Source of the DNA: Gigaspora rosea
Lineage: Eukaryota; Glomeromycota; Glomeromycetes; Diversisporales; Gigasporaceae
Length of the DNA stretch: 64,000 nt
Reading direction: 5' to 3'
NCBI GenBank assembly: GCA_003550325.1
Contig: QKWP01000630.1
Span: 1-64,000 of the forward strand
The position numbers and the translations under genes were made by a program. Shown here in pieces: positions 26,407 to 38,830 of the stretch. Below the pieces are notes generated by a model. The model had not been told where the DNA came from. It did no database searches and saw nothing but the letters and a program-made list of their open reading frames with translations. The stretch's first letter is position 1; every line of letters begins with the position of its first letter.

Positions 26407-27312
26407 GTTCTGAGCACACATGCGTACATCAAATTTTTTCCTGTTCAAGACCTTTAATAATTTTTTTAAATGATAGTTTCTCAAGGACTAAAAATAGTTG
26501 AAGGTTATTAACAATAAAGCTTTAATATTATTTTTTTGTTTTAAATTATTAAACATATACTTAGCTGTTTTATTGAAGTCTCAATTAATATCATTTGTAA
26601 GGGTCTGCAGTCATATGAAATTCACAACTACCATTGCTTTTTGATTCAATAGTTACATGACCACTTTTGATAATTTCTCTTGAAAAATAATATTTACTCT
26701 ATAAATGTTTTTACAAATTTCTAATATAGATTTATCTTTTTGATATTTCATTTATATAATACAACTTTTATAGTGACAAACCCAAATTCTACATTATTAA
26801 ACAATAATATTGAATAAAAAGTTTTACAGGGCTTCTATCCAGTTTTTTAGTTTTTTCTTGCTATTGCAAATTACTAAATAAAGACCAATTACTTGTACAA
26901 AATAGTGTAGATAGTTTAAATAGTATAGAGTAATGAAGCTTTACTCATATTTAAGCTTTCTATATTGCTCATTTCTAAACCAATATTATTCTACAAAATT
27001 AAATTTATTAATGTTTTTTAATAAATATCTAAATACATAGGTAACTACTCTTAATATATAGGCTGTATACATTCTTTAATAGGTTTATAATAATTCTTAA
27101 CAAAACTTGGAGCACAATAAAAATATTTACAATATAACCTTTTACAGGTAGTTTGAATGCAAATAGACTTTGACAAATACTGTTCAATTTTTTTATACAC
27201 TTATTAATCATTTTTCATATATTTATTAATCAATTTTTATAATAGTTCTAATAACAAATATGTTGTTTAATGTTAATTTTAATAAAATCTACCAATTGTT
27301 TACTTTAGAATT
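26407..27312. other. intergenic, nothing recognised
   Basis: AT-rich DNA without gene or repeat structure that I can support. Confidence 0.4.
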
Positions 27313-27575
27313 ACTAGTAGTTAGGCTCGTTCTTACGTCTATGCTATAGTAATTATTTAAAAAAAATTATAAACATAAAAATCTTAACTATTAACATTGA
27401 TTTATTAATTATGAATATTTGATCCAATCTAAATGCAGTAAATGGTAGTGCAGTTTGTAGGAACGTAGTAAAATTAGATTGTTCGAACTATCATGAGTAT
27501 ATGATGGTCATGAACATAAAGAGGACTTGATTGTTTAGTTGGTAATATATAAATTATTACTAAAGTTAATCGAAG
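27313..27575 (-). mobile_element. Helitron-type 3' end, dispersed copy
   Basis: In reverse complement the segment ends AGCCTAACTACTAG followed by T, the CTRR-T form of Helitron termini. The ~260 bp upstream (AGTAAATGGTAGTGCAGTTTG, GGTCATGAACATAAAGAG on the plus strand) closely matches 59385-59430 plus 59750-59895, next to a RepHel relic. Its 5' border is unknown, and a strong terminal hairpin was not evident. Confidence 0.5.
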
Positions 27576-29604
27576 TGTATATAACAATAGAAGTATTAAA
27601 AATAGGGATGTCGCATGTAGATCACCTGATGTAGATCAACTGATGATCCAAATCATAGTACCCAAATTCGACCAATCAAATTGTTTAAATATAACAGACA
27701 GGCATTAAAACTTTAGTAGTATAAATTAATCTACTTTATTCAGATTGGAATTAGGTTTGTATTATTAAAATTATTACTTTAATAATATGATATTTTTTTA
27801 TCTATATATAAAAAATACTCAAATAATAAATACATTTTGTGCTAATTTGCTAGAATAATAAAAAATCAAAAGCGATAGGTTTAATTGGCTAACCCATATA
27901 ACCTGGGTTATGATCGAGGTTAGTACTTTACCTGAACTTTATTGATCCAGGTTGCTATTTTTTTATCTGGGTAATATCTCTAAGTATTCATTATATTTGC
28001 TAGCTAGTTAACAAAAAATATAACAAAAATAATTATATAGCAACAAATAAGAGCACTTTATAATATTACAAAAAATAGCAAAAATGCTTTATATTTAGAA
28101 ATTTTGAAAAAATTTTGCTAGAAAATTTACAAGTATGAGAGTTAAAAAATGAATAACAACTTAATAGCTATAATAGCTTTGCATATTAGTTAAATTACTA
28201 AATTTATTAGAAGATAAAAAAAAAAGAAGATAGTTTATTACTACAAGAATCAAAACTACAAAGAAGAATATAAATTATATAGAGTAGTTAAAAAACAAAA
28301 AAAGAGTATTTTAGCAGAAAAAAGAAAAGTACTACAGCCAAACTATATAATCATAAAACCAATAAAAACTAAAAATATAACAAATTGTAGTAAAAAAGTC
28401 AATTAAGAGAGATTGTGAAAAGAAAAGAAGTTAATTATAGAAACAAAAAATTTTAAAATATATAAAAAAGTAGAGAGCAAAAAAAATATAGAAGAGTTGG
28501 GACAGTTAAAAAGGAAAAAATATATAGATTAGAAATAGTATTAATAATAAGGCAGATTCCAGACCAGAAAATGGCAAGCAATTTTATATAAGTATTGTAT
28601 TTTAATATAAAAAAAATAAGAATAGATCTAAGGTCTAGAAAGGGGCAAAATTATAGTTTATACCAAAATTTTGTAAGAATTTTTTTTGTTTGAGTCTCAA
28701 AAGGAAATTTTCTAAATAAATTTTTGAGTTATGATCTTTTTTTTTTAAAAAAAAAAAAACATGGTCTTACACCTGATCTTCACATTATACTGCAGTTTAT
28801 AATAAAAATTATAGTGGTATGAAACACCACTAGTGTGATTTATCAATGCAAAAAAAAATACTTGAATTTAGTATATTAATTTTTAAAATTTTTTAATTTT
28901 AAAAAATGATTCAATATTTTGCTTTTTAAACAAATTTTCTATTTTTAATTATAATCAAAATTTAAACTTAGCTCCCATTTAAAATTTTGATATAATAATT
29001 ATGTATAAAGTATAAAAATTTCTATAGAATACAAACTTATAAAATATTATTTGTTTCAAAAATTTCAATACTGAAAAGTTTCATTGTATTAGTTACAGAT
29101 GCAAGGATACTTTTGATAGGCATTTGAATTTTTCTAAATTACTTAATACAGAATTTAATTAAAGTTGAATTACTTAGATTTGATTTATATTAGAATTTGG
29201 TTTAAATTAAACTATTTTGAATTTACTTGAACCAAAATTTGGTTTGAGTTGATTTATTTTAGAATTCGTCAAATTAAAGTTTGATTCAAGTTAACAAATA
29301 TTTTTACTTAAAATATCCAATTTTAATAGTTTTTGAGGTATTGAAACAGCTATTGAAACTAACACCGCTGGTGTGCTTTACACCAATAAATTATATTATT
29401 GAATAAATGAAAATAAATATAGTATTAGGAATTGGCTCGACTATTAAAGAAACTAACCATATGATTAGCAACTTTCGATCATAAAGGTAATTATTTCATT
29501 ATTTATTTATATTGTTTATATCATATTATTAATAATTATACAAACTATAAATAAGGTTTTCAGCTAACATATATAGTGAAATCTTTGTTATGAAAAAATG
29601 CTAA
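27576..29604. other. intergenic; A-rich, possibly ancient coding relic at 28150-28570
   Basis: 27603-27650 has GTAGATCA-CCTGATGTAGATC words. 28150-28570 is strongly purine-biased and, in the plus frames, gives Lys/Glu-rich peptide fragments broken by many stops. This could be a very decayed gene, or simply A-rich DNA. 27885-27970 carries AACCTGGGTT palindromes. Nothing else is recognised. Confidence 0.35.
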
Positions 29605-32600
29605 TTACGTATAACTATCATCATCATCATCAAAATCAGTATTGCTTTTCTGATCATCCGGACTTGATTCAACAACATGATGATCATAATGACTAGTTAA
29701 ATAGGGCGAATATTTCTTAAATTTAATAAAGAGTATTTTACTAAGTATGTTGGAAAGTACTGAAAGGCCTGATGCTACTAAAGCGAATAATGGAATAATT
29801 TCGTACTCGACACTAGAAAGCAAATAAAATATCTAATATATATATATATATATATATAAGAATTTAATAAAATTAGGCATTATAAATATTAAATTTTATT
29901 TTTATCTTAACGTACATACCTGAATAATAAATTGTGGTATATCTTGCAGAAGTGTGTCAGCGCAAGATCCCCAAAAAATCGCTTTCAACGCATTTTCAGA
30001 TAATGGTGCATTAAAAAGTTCAAGTTCCATCAAATATGATTTTAATATTAAGAACACATCAATATTTGCACCAGATAACAATGCGAAAGAAGTAGCAATC
30101 CTTCCGTAATGCCCAAACCATTCTTGGAATCCTTTTTCTCCGAAAAATATTATTAAAAATGCTATGAGTAAATTTAATCCTATGGGAGTAATTAGAAATA
30201 TCACACTAATTTTTTTAATAAAAATATAAATTTAGTATGAGATTACTTAATATTTATTTAATAGGCTAATATTTATATAAATCTTACCTAGGTATGTAAA
30301 GATTTGGGACAGTTTTTGCATCAGTAAAAGTAAATATTGAAACTGTGGTGATACGAAATAACGTAATACCAATTTGGAGAATGGCAAAATTTTGACTCTA
30401 TAATTTTTATATATTAGATACAGAAATAAATAAATAAATAAATAAAATCAAATATTCTAATATTTTAATTTAAGAAAAATAAATTACCTTTGGTGATTTT
30501 ATCTTGGCTACTATAAATAATATTAAAAATAAAAATATGCCAACAACTAACAAAATGATTTTTAACTGATGTAATTGGAAGAACTCCAATATTGACGCTA
30601 TCAAAAAAATAAATATACAAAATAAATTATCTTTTAGTTAAATAAATAATCTTACAGAAAAAAAAAATAAAGTGCACTTACTAGACGGTTGAAATCCATA
30701 TTCTTTGTCTAACAAGGATGTTTTATTTCCAAATAATGATATTCCTGTAACATCCCTATTTTTTATTAATTGGTCTAGATCATTCTGGATTGCTGTGGCA
30801 TTCTTTTTGTCACCATTTTTCATCTTATAAACAATAAGCGAGATAAGAAGTTTATCCGTACTGGATGGATCATTTTGATGAAGTCTACTTGAGTCCAATC
30901 TTCCTTGTTCTGTGGGAATGATAACTAAGAGTTCATTTATTAAACCAGTAAAAAACTCATTTTTTCCAGAATCATTTAATGATAGAAAATAAAAAGTTCC
31001 ACTTGGAGTTAACCGTAGTTTTCCACGGACATCACCTATTCAATTACAAGTTCTATGTTAATATAAAGCATACGTAGATAAAAACTAAGGATAAATTTAA
31101 ATTACATTACCAGTACGCTTTTGATTACGTGGTATGCTATTATCTATTTTTATTAATCAAAATGAACTCTTAATTAATACAGTAATAATCAATTTAAATA
31201 ATTAGAATTAAAAAACTACAATAATTAAAGATATTAACTTGTTTGAAAATTCCATATATTTGGATCAATTCCCAGTATTGGTTCATTGTAATCAGAGCTT
31301 TTTACAAAGTTGTTATCAATTTCTATGGAATATTGGCCACCAGGATCATTGAAGGTAGATGTAAGAACTTTGAGATTGAGAAAGGTTCCTGAAGGAATGC
31401 ATTTAATAGCATCACAAGTTCTTGAATTAATCAATAGTCGGGGAATTTTAGTAATATTGATTGTTTGATAAATAGTTAAACTGCCATCCGAAAGCGAAAT
31501 GGGATTATAGAATGTAATGTTGATCGTATCGGTATTTAAAGGTAGATCACTAGCGTTTCTTGATGGATATGTTGAGTATATTTGTAAATTACCGTAACCA
31601 TTATCTATAATATGTAATATAAATATTAATAAAATATTGACTAATGATTTAACCTCATTATTATTAATCAACTCCCAAAATATTTTACCAATTTGCGGAG
31701 CAAGCTTTGGAAGATCGATCGCATAAAAACTCCAAGTGGTAATAGATCCATTTAGTGCCACTAATATTGTATTATTTTGCAATACATCAAAGGCGCCAAA
31801 AATATTCGAGATAATTGGAAATTGCGGAAACGTCCAATTAGTGTATAATTGATCAACTTCGTTGTAAATATCAAAGGTGAAATTTATAATCTGTCCATTA
31901 GGTTGTTGTGATATATAAGTATATCCTCCAAGAGGTAGTGTTCTAATCTTTATCATATTCGAAGTAACGTTGAATATTGGATTCAATGATATCACGGATC
32001 CGGTGGAAAGAAATCGTATTTTAATATCAAATGATTTTTGAGTTATATTAGGCGGAACAGTGTTGTCAACTATTGTGATATTAACCGGAGTGTTTAAAAT
32101 CGGTACGGCAGCAGTCGTAGTTGTGCTAACAAGTGTAGTTGTGGTTAAATTAGGATAATAAGTAATGGTGGCATTAGCCGGGATAGAAATACTTTGTTGT
32201 GCGGATATAATGCATGTATGACCAATGAAAACGTAGTCGACAGAGCAAAATAAAGTTGAGAATGTTAGGTTAGGACTAGTCATTTCATATAAAATAGTTT
32301 GTCTGCTGGTACTTGTTTGATTATAACTTAATAAAATTGCGTATATTCCTGCTTTTGCAGTAAGTTGAGCGGATAACGGATCAGAAGGTGAAGAATTATT
32401 GGTCGTGTTAGCATACACGATTGCATAACCATAATTCAAAGTTGCAAACACAGTAACTTGAAAGCTGCCACTATTTAAAACCCGCGGAACTGTATTATTC
32501 GTTAATAAATAAAATACCCCATTGCCATGGCTAAAAAAAAAAAAGTAAATAAATGGTCTGATATACGTATTTATGTAATTAACAAATATACATAAAACTC

Positions 32601-33372
32601 AACATACTGTCCATATTGACTCCATTTAAAAGAATCTGGATCTGTTCCAATACCATTAATCGCAGACAAACGTAAGAAACCATTTTTAGGGGTAATATTA
32701 TTAATTACAAATTCATCCGGATACCAATTTGTGCCCGGGAACAAGTAAGATGATCCAAATTCGAGTTTACTGTCATAAGATAATAAATATACAATCAGTA
32801 AGATAATGAGTATACAATCAGTTGCTAATCAATCGCATAATAAAATATTTTAAATGTATATATTTAACAAACCTTAAAATATTTCCACCCCAATCAAAAA
32901 CCATTCCACGATCCGTGTAAGTTGTAGTATCAGAGGTATTAGTTGCATGAGTATATGTTACCAAAATGTATTGATCAAATAATGGATAAAAGTTTAAGGG
33001 ATTTTTAACTGCACTACTAATATAACAATAATTGATATCTTGTATTTCTGTAGCATCTTCATAATTTATTTCGATAACACTTCCATTTTTTTGAATAACA
33101 CGAAGCAATAATCTCTGTTCATAACAATAATTTTTGGTGGCATAATCATAGTAATTCACCCGAGCTATGCGAGCAACTGCTGTACCCGAATTATCATTAT
33201 AATGATCAAAATGTAAAATCCGAGGTGGATTTCCAGTAAGATTAGACTGATTGGTTATTTCTGGATAGGTAAAAGTTGAATATATTACGCTATCTTGCGT
33301 AAGTCCTGATGATAGAATGACTAAAATGAAGAAAGTAACAAAGCTGAATATTAAATAATTCGATATCTTCAT
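29605..33372 (-). CDS. receptor-like membrane protein, nine exons
   Basis: The only intact gene in the window. Deduced exons: 33372-32873, 32769-32608, 32530-31239, 31143-31111 (33 nt), 31035-30682, 30597-30488, 30397-30288, 30205-29920, 29832-29605. All junctions are GT-AG (several GTATGT/GTAAGT), phases agree, and the total is 3075 nt, i.e. 1024 residues plus TAA. The start MKISNYLIF gives a signal peptide (about residues 1-26). The ectodomain (to about 790) has many N-x-S/T sites. The first membrane helix is about 794-813 (IILLVVGIFLFLILFIV), with further hydrophobic segments at 855-875 and 955-980. LFNAPLSENALKAIFWGSC followed by DIPQFIIQ (about 918-949) and an Asp-rich tail (DDDDD) follow. 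I recognise this C-terminal pattern from large glomeromycotan families of unknown function. The role is unknown; a surface receptor or sensor is only a guess. A 16-residue hydrophobic insert in exon 3 is odd (see findings). Confidence 0.85.
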
Positions 33373-33977
33373 TTCTTTGAGTTTATCATTTAAGAAATTT
33401 AAAAATAAGAAAGATATAGAGTTTAAATTTGAGCCACAAATATTTATGTACATTTTTAGTAAATGGGCTTTACAAAATTGGAAATGATCATTCGATCAGT
33501 TTTTTTTTCTAGAATAATTGCATGATGTGAAATCTAAAAGTGCTAAGAAATTTCTAATAGGTTCAATTTGTCGAAGTACGTACGTGCGTACACTATATCG
33601 ATATATGACATTATCCAAAAAAAAACTTTTCATATCGATCGCTATGTTCATGTGATCTCAGTTACATCGCATATTTTCTGTTGTAGGATTAATGTTTCCT
33701 ATTATAGTTCAATGTTACAGTGTCCGGATGGTTAAAGCCTAAACTCCGATAGTGGAATAGTCATTGACTCCGATTTTCTAATATTGACATAAATAAGAAT
33801 CTAGCACAGGTCCGAAAATCAAAATAAGCTTTGTTATACAAATAGCAGATTATCACGGACGCACAGAAATCTTTTCTGGTTGGACGAATAGATTATATCA
33901 GACTTTGGATCCAAAATCAAAAAAAAACAATTAAATAAAGCCACAAGTTAAATTAATAAAAACTTGTCGTTATAGAA
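33373..33977. promoter_or_regulatory. upstream region of the membrane-protein gene
   Basis: The sequence immediately 5' of the gene. An in-frame upstream ATG at 33451-33453 would add 27 residues ahead of the signal peptide and is judged not to be the start. I see no clear TATA box or other promoter motif; short palindromes (TACGTACGTGCGTAC near 33575, ATATCGATATAT near 33595) are present but unassigned. Confidence 0.3.
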
Positions 33978-33980
33978 ATA

Positions 33981-34172
33981 TGATTCTCGTCACATGGAAC
34001 AAACAAATAGGACCCGGCCGGCCGGCAAAATATGTTATATTTAAAAAATTTTTTAATACAGTATAAAAAATTTTTATAAATTTTTTTTTTTCATACAAGA
34101 ATAAAAAAAATTTTATATAGAAAAAAATTTTAACTTCTCTAAAAAAGTGACCCGGTCGGGTGACGAGAATCA
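33981..34172. mobile_element. foldback element, CCCGGCCGG words
   Basis: The inverted ends TGATTCTCGTCAC and GTGACGAGAATCA lie 192 bp apart, with GGACCCGGCCGGCC and GTGACCCGGTCGGG just inside. The interior is AT-rich (AAATTTTTTAATAC...). No target duplication was recognised. Confidence 0.55.
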
Positions 34173-34680
34173 ATTTTATTAGTATGCATGGCCTTATACT
34201 AAATTTTTGCAAGGATTTTTTTTTTTCTTGCCTGGAACGCAAAAAGTGGGTACATAAACAAAATTTTGAGTTACTATCGATTTTTGAAAAGTTTTTTGGG
34301 AACATCATTTTGTAGTTTAATGAGAGATACGTAGTATTTAAATCATCCACTCGGAACTAGGAGAAATTAGGGCTCTCGATTATCACGGGAACATTTAATT
34401 CTCGATTTTTCCGATAAACTTTGCATGAGAAACAGAAGAGACTCACTACGCTGGGGAACAGATCACCTAATAGAATCAAACATGACTATTCTCATTTATT
34501 TTTGTATAATGATATATTTTTGGATCAAAAAATTATTATTATTAGGTTACTTAATTTTTATAACAGACAATAAAAGAATAGCAAAAATACTTTTTATTAT
34601 TTTTTCACTTAATAATAAAATTCTTTTCTAATTTTTTAAACCTTTAATATTTTGCATTCTTAGCAACTTTACGTCGATAT
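34173..34680. other. intergenic, nothing recognised
   Basis: AT-rich DNA; open frames at 33970-34350 and 34425-34631 lack any coding signature. Confidence 0.4.
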
Positions 34681-35230
34681 GTTTGTGATTTCGGTAATGG
34701 TCACTGCCGAATAGAACATGTCGAATCGGCAAATATTCGGTCAGCCAATTTTTTGCCAAATGTCCCAGATAGTGTTTCGGGCGAAATTATTTTCCAAATC
34801 CGAAATATTTCGCCCAGAGGAATTTTAATTTCGCCCTATAAGTCCGAAACCCTCCGAAATTAGTTTCGCCTAATTTGATCTGCGAATGATCTGCAATTCG
34901 GGTTTCGTCCGAAACTCTAGTCCCAGAATCCATGAAAGAATTGTAATATGGTATGTAAAATTTGAAACGTAAAGTTGTTAAGAATGTAATAAAGTTGAAA
35001 TATTTTAAAATTAGATAAGAAAATTATTGTTAGATCATATTGACAAAAAAATTGACCGACCGAATATTTCCGATTCGACAACTTTTTATAGATGACCCAG
35101 AATTTATGAAAACGGCTGTTATTAATTTTACACTATTATCATAATTTCTGGAATGCAGATAAAAATTTGCCGAATGATTTTCCGACCGACTTGGTAAGTT
35201 ATTGATTTCGATATGATCGGTATGTAAGGG
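34681..35230. mobile_element. outer TTCGG/CCGAATA word element
   Basis: GTCGAATCGGCAAATATTCG (34715) and CGAATATTTCCGATTCGAC (35059-35077) form opposed arms, with further TTCGGTAATGG and GATCGGTATG words outward. It contains the inserted element 34770-34919. The exact borders are not resolved. Confidence 0.5.
34770..34919. mobile_element. hAT-like MITE, TTTCGNNCGAAA words, perfect 8-bp TSD
   Basis: A 150-bp element with GTCCCAGA at 34762-34769 and 34920-34927. The ends are TAGTGTTTCGGGCGAAA and TTTCGTCCGAAACTCTA. The interior repeats TTTCGCCC / TCCGAAA. Confidence 0.9.
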
Positions 35231-35480
35231 TATATACATTTCTATTACATGTAATTCCTGTTCTACAAACAAATTTATCATAAAGTCAACACATTCAAAA
35301 TTATTAAATTTTCTTTTGAATGCTTGCCCAACATGTTTGCTGTATTTAGTTCATGCGAAAATTTATGTCAATAAATCTGGACAAAAAACACAAAAAAGGC
35401 ACCGGATATAAAATTAACATACTGTAGTAAGCATATTACGAATAAGTCATATTATTAAAAGGTTGGTTATAATCAAGGAT

Positions 35481-35632
35481 TAGGAATTGGGAACCGTTTA
35501 ACCGTTTAAAAATTGCTTTATAATTCCGGGCAGAATTATGTTGGTCGTGGGCCGGATTTATTTTAATACTGGCCAAATTAAACGGTTAAACGATTAAACG
35601 ATTAAGAAAAATTTTAGGCGGTCCAATCCCTA
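35481..35632. mobile_element. hAT-like MITE, AACCGTTTAA words
   Basis: A 152-bp element flanked by TCAAGGAT and TCAAGAAT (one mismatch). The ends are TAGGAATTGGGAACCG and CGGTCCAATCCCTA. Words AACCGTTTAA and TTAAACGATT are repeated, and the centre has GGCAGAATTATG / GGGCCGGATT. Confidence 0.85.
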
Positions 35633-35797
35633 TCAAGAATTTGTTGACATATTTTATGTCGTTCATGGTTAGTTTTCCAAAAAGTTTTTCAGTACATCTG
35701 TATCTTTGAATGCACTTGAGAAACTGACTTATATAAATTTATTAACACCTAAGTGTTTTCGATCTGATAAACCTTCTAAAATTTCTTTTTCAATTAC

Positions 35798-36222
35798 AGT
35801 AAAAAAAACTGCACCTTCTATAAGCACACACCACGCCAGTGTTAAATATCTAAAAAATTTTTTTGTTCTCTGAGAACATAAATTGATAATTTTATGTTTT
35901 CATAAATATTTTAATGTTCTTAATGATAAAAAAAAATTATATATTTTCTATGTATTATATGAGAACATAAATTATAAATTTTATGTTCTTAATTGGTTCT
36001 CAAAAGAGAACATAATTTTAAATACAATGTTCTCAAATTTTTTTAAATGTTAATGTTCTTGAGAATACTGAGAACATCAGATATTTAACACTGCACCACA
36101 CACTCTCTAAGTGCACACTCAAATTCTGGTCAAAATATATCCATACGATCTCTACAAATGCACCTTTTCTTATTGTTCTATAAGTACACATTGTTAAAGC
36201 TTGATCCCAAGAGTGCGCACTG
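35798..36222. mobile_element. degenerate pogo-type MITE (GTGCACA words), interrupted
   Basis: Mutated ACAGTAAAAAAAACTGCACC at the left and AAGAGTGCGCACTG at the right, with CTAAGTGCACACTC and ATAAGTACACA inside, recall 14427-14622. The hAT-like element 35837-36093 has split it. Confidence 0.5.
35837..36093. mobile_element. hAT-like MITE, AGAACATAA words
   Basis: A 257-bp element. The ends are CAGTGTTAAATATCT and AGATATTTAACACTG, a perfect match over 15 bp. The flanks are CACCACGC and CACCACAC (one mismatch). The interior iterates GAGAACATAA and TTATGTTCTC. It is related to 26178-26406. Confidence 0.9.
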
Positions 36223-36986
36223 TTTATATTCATCACCTGATCTTACATATATCAAATCTATTATTGTTATACCGAATTTATATAACAGGTTCCCAAGTGT
36301 TCTAGAAATTATGATAACAGCAGTAAGTGACAAATAACAAAATTTTACTATTCTTTTATTATATAAACTATCTAACAGTAACGATAATAAAATTTTGATC
36401 AAAAACCTATTATCATGCAAAATGAATGGGACTAGATATATTTTAATTCTATTAAGTGGTCCAGAGGTACTTTAATTTTCGTGATCGTGGTTGATCAATA
36501 AAATTAATGTATTTCGACTTACTATTCCAAAATATAGTATTTTTTTTTTAAACTTCAAAAATTTATACAGGCAAAGTTGGTTTAAAAAATCGACAGATAA
36601 CTTTTATACGTAGGTTTGTCTTTTTTTTTTTTTTTTTTTTAAAAAAAAATATTCATTTATAAGAGTTATACCGATTTGAAGATTGTTTTTTTTTCTGTTT
36701 TGAATTGTTATAATTTTCTATAGTAGAGCTCAGTTTTAAGTATAAAGTTATTGATCGATATTTTTTTAAAAAAATTTGATTGTAAAAAAAGTTTTTGCGT
36801 CTAAAGAAAAAAAACGTATATGTTTGGATTGCAGTATGTCAAAAGCCATTAATTTTATTGGTCAACAACGATCACGAGAAAATTACATGATCGCGAGTTA
36901 CGACTTATGTTATTTCATTATCACTGTATTATTTGTTGTACATTGTTTACTTGTTTTGTCAAGTCGAAGATCCACAGATTTCACTG
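36223..36986. other. intergenic, nothing recognised
   Basis: AT-rich DNA with poly-T/poly-A tracts near 36540 and 36620-36648. The 76-codon frame at 36776-37006 runs into the adjacent transposon and is not credible as a gene. Confidence 0.4.
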
Positions 36987-36994
36987 ATCTACGT

Positions 36995-37434
36995 CAGGGA
37001 CAGTGATTTTCTGCGGTGACAAAACCAAAATTATGTGGTGACAAAATTTAAATTATGTGATGTGATGTGAACCATATTTGCCAAATTATGCGCGATTATG
37101 CGGTAACTTGACCAAATTATGTGAGATTCTGTGGCGTGTTTACCAAATTTATGTGCGATTTTGTGACATAAATTTTCGGAACTTTCCGGATTTTGTTTGC
37201 TCGTAATTTGAGTTCATTCAAATTCTACGTCGGGAGATACCGGATCTGTAGACTTTGTCTAATAAATTGGCAAATTATGTGACAATTCTTATAAATTGCT
37301 ACATTATGTGCTATTCTGCGGTGAAATTGCCACATTATGTGCTATTCTGCGGTGAAAACACCAAATTATGTGATATAAGCATATTTATGTGAATTCTGCG
37401 GTATTATGTGAAACACAGAAAATCACTGTCCCTG
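36995..37434. mobile_element. hAT-like MITE, CAAATTATGTG words, perfect 8-bp TSD
   Basis: A 440-bp element with ATCTACGT at 36987-36994 and 37435-37442. The TIRs are CAGGGACAGTGATTTTCTG and CAGAAAATCACTGTCCCTG, identical. More than ten internal copies of CAAATTATGTG / TTCTGCGGT, mostly in one orientation. Confidence 0.95.
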
Positions 37435-37442
37435 ATCTACGT

Positions 37443-38605
37443 TTATTGCTAATCATTGGTCAATCAGTGATCTGTCAGATTGAACCTGTTTTAGATTGTT
37501 GTTCCAGTTTGTACACTAACAAGGTATTTTAGGACAAAAAATATTGACGTGTAATAATAAGTAGAAATGTCGTAACTTGCGTAACTACACACCTCTACTT
37601 ATTTTTTAGAGGCTTTTCGGATTCGGATATAAAAAAGCAAGGCCTCTGTTTTTAATAAAAGGAAACATTATAAAATAGCGTAGCTATAATGATTTTTCTT
37701 TATTAAGGCCTCACCATTATTAACTCGTCAATATAGAATCTTTATGCTCATTAGACAGCTAATAATATCAATCAAAACGGTGGTTAGAGCTACACATGCA
37801 TTCAATATGCTCTCCCAAACCAGTTGTTACACCGGTCAGAAAGACTGAAGGACCAAAAAGTAGCGTAGTTGACAAACCCAGATTTAGATGATGATTGACA
37901 TTGTATTGTGGCTTAACCAACTTAATAAAAATTTTTTGATTTTTATACAGTTTTAAGTGAAGTTCATGAGGAAGCTGATAAACGTTACATTCTCGAAAAG
38001 TAATTTAAAGTGTATAAATAAGTTACCCGGGCAATTGATAACATCAGCCAATCAGACGAATGTCCTATGATCTGCAGCCCAGGACTTGCTTGATATAAAG
38101 GAAACTCGGCATTGTGTTACACAACAAATAACGTTTGGATCTGTTAGACTTTTTATCCGGATTATCCGGATAATATAGATAACAGATAATGATTTTGTTC
38201 AACAGAAAATTTATCCGGATAATTACTTTACCTCTCTCGAAAATCTCTTTCATATTTGTGCTATGTTGTTTACCCATTTCGAGTCATTTTTAGTTCTTTT
38301 ATGGTTAGATTCTTTGTCTTTTTTTAGCTAAAAAAGTAAAGTTCTGTATCACTAATTTGAAATAGTTTTGCAGTAAGACTATTGATCTCTATCTTGATCA
38401 TGATCTTTCTTGATCTTGATCTTATTCTTGATGGCATAACAACGGTCGTATTTATAAGAAAAAAAACTGATCTTATGCTTATTTCCTTTAATATAAGGTA
38501 ACTGTATAACGAATCTAAGTAGACCTGATTTTGATTTTTTTTTTTTTTGGCAAAGATTCATTCAAAAAAAATATAGGGTTTTACCATGATTGCTTTAGTT
38601 CAGAT
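37443..38605. other. intergenic; small palindromes
   Basis: 37556-37606 is a short hairpin (AATAAGTAGAAATGTCGTAA opposed to CACACCTCTACTTATT). 38140-38225 contains TTATCCGGATAA palindromes, probably another word-type element whose ends I could not define. No gene. Confidence 0.45.
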
Positions 38606-38822
38606 CAGTGTTAATTTTTCAATTAAAATTTACTGTGAGGATACTCCACAATTCATAAACTTTTTCTGTGTGGCAAATAAAAAAATAACTGAGCAACTGT
38701 GCGCCCTACTTACAAAATGACAATTTTCTCTGTGCAGTATCCGCACATCTACTGAAAAAAATGTGCACAAAAATTTGCTTCTGTGCACTGCGCACAGTCT
38801 GCACAGTGAAAAATGATCATTG
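38606..38822. mobile_element. hAT-like MITE, TGTGCACAG words, perfect 8-bp TSD
   Basis: A 217-bp element with GTTCAGAT at 38598-38605 and 38823-38830. The ends are CAGTGTTAATTTTTC and GAAAAATGATCATTG. Words CTGTGCAC, TGCGCACAGT and CTGTGTGG recur. Confidence 0.85.
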
Positions 38823-38830
38823 GTTCAGAT

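Noticed and set aside
33373-33453. Upstream in-frame ATG of the membrane-protein gene
   Set aside because: It would place 27 residues before a good signal peptide; the ATG at 33372 gives the normal arrangement.
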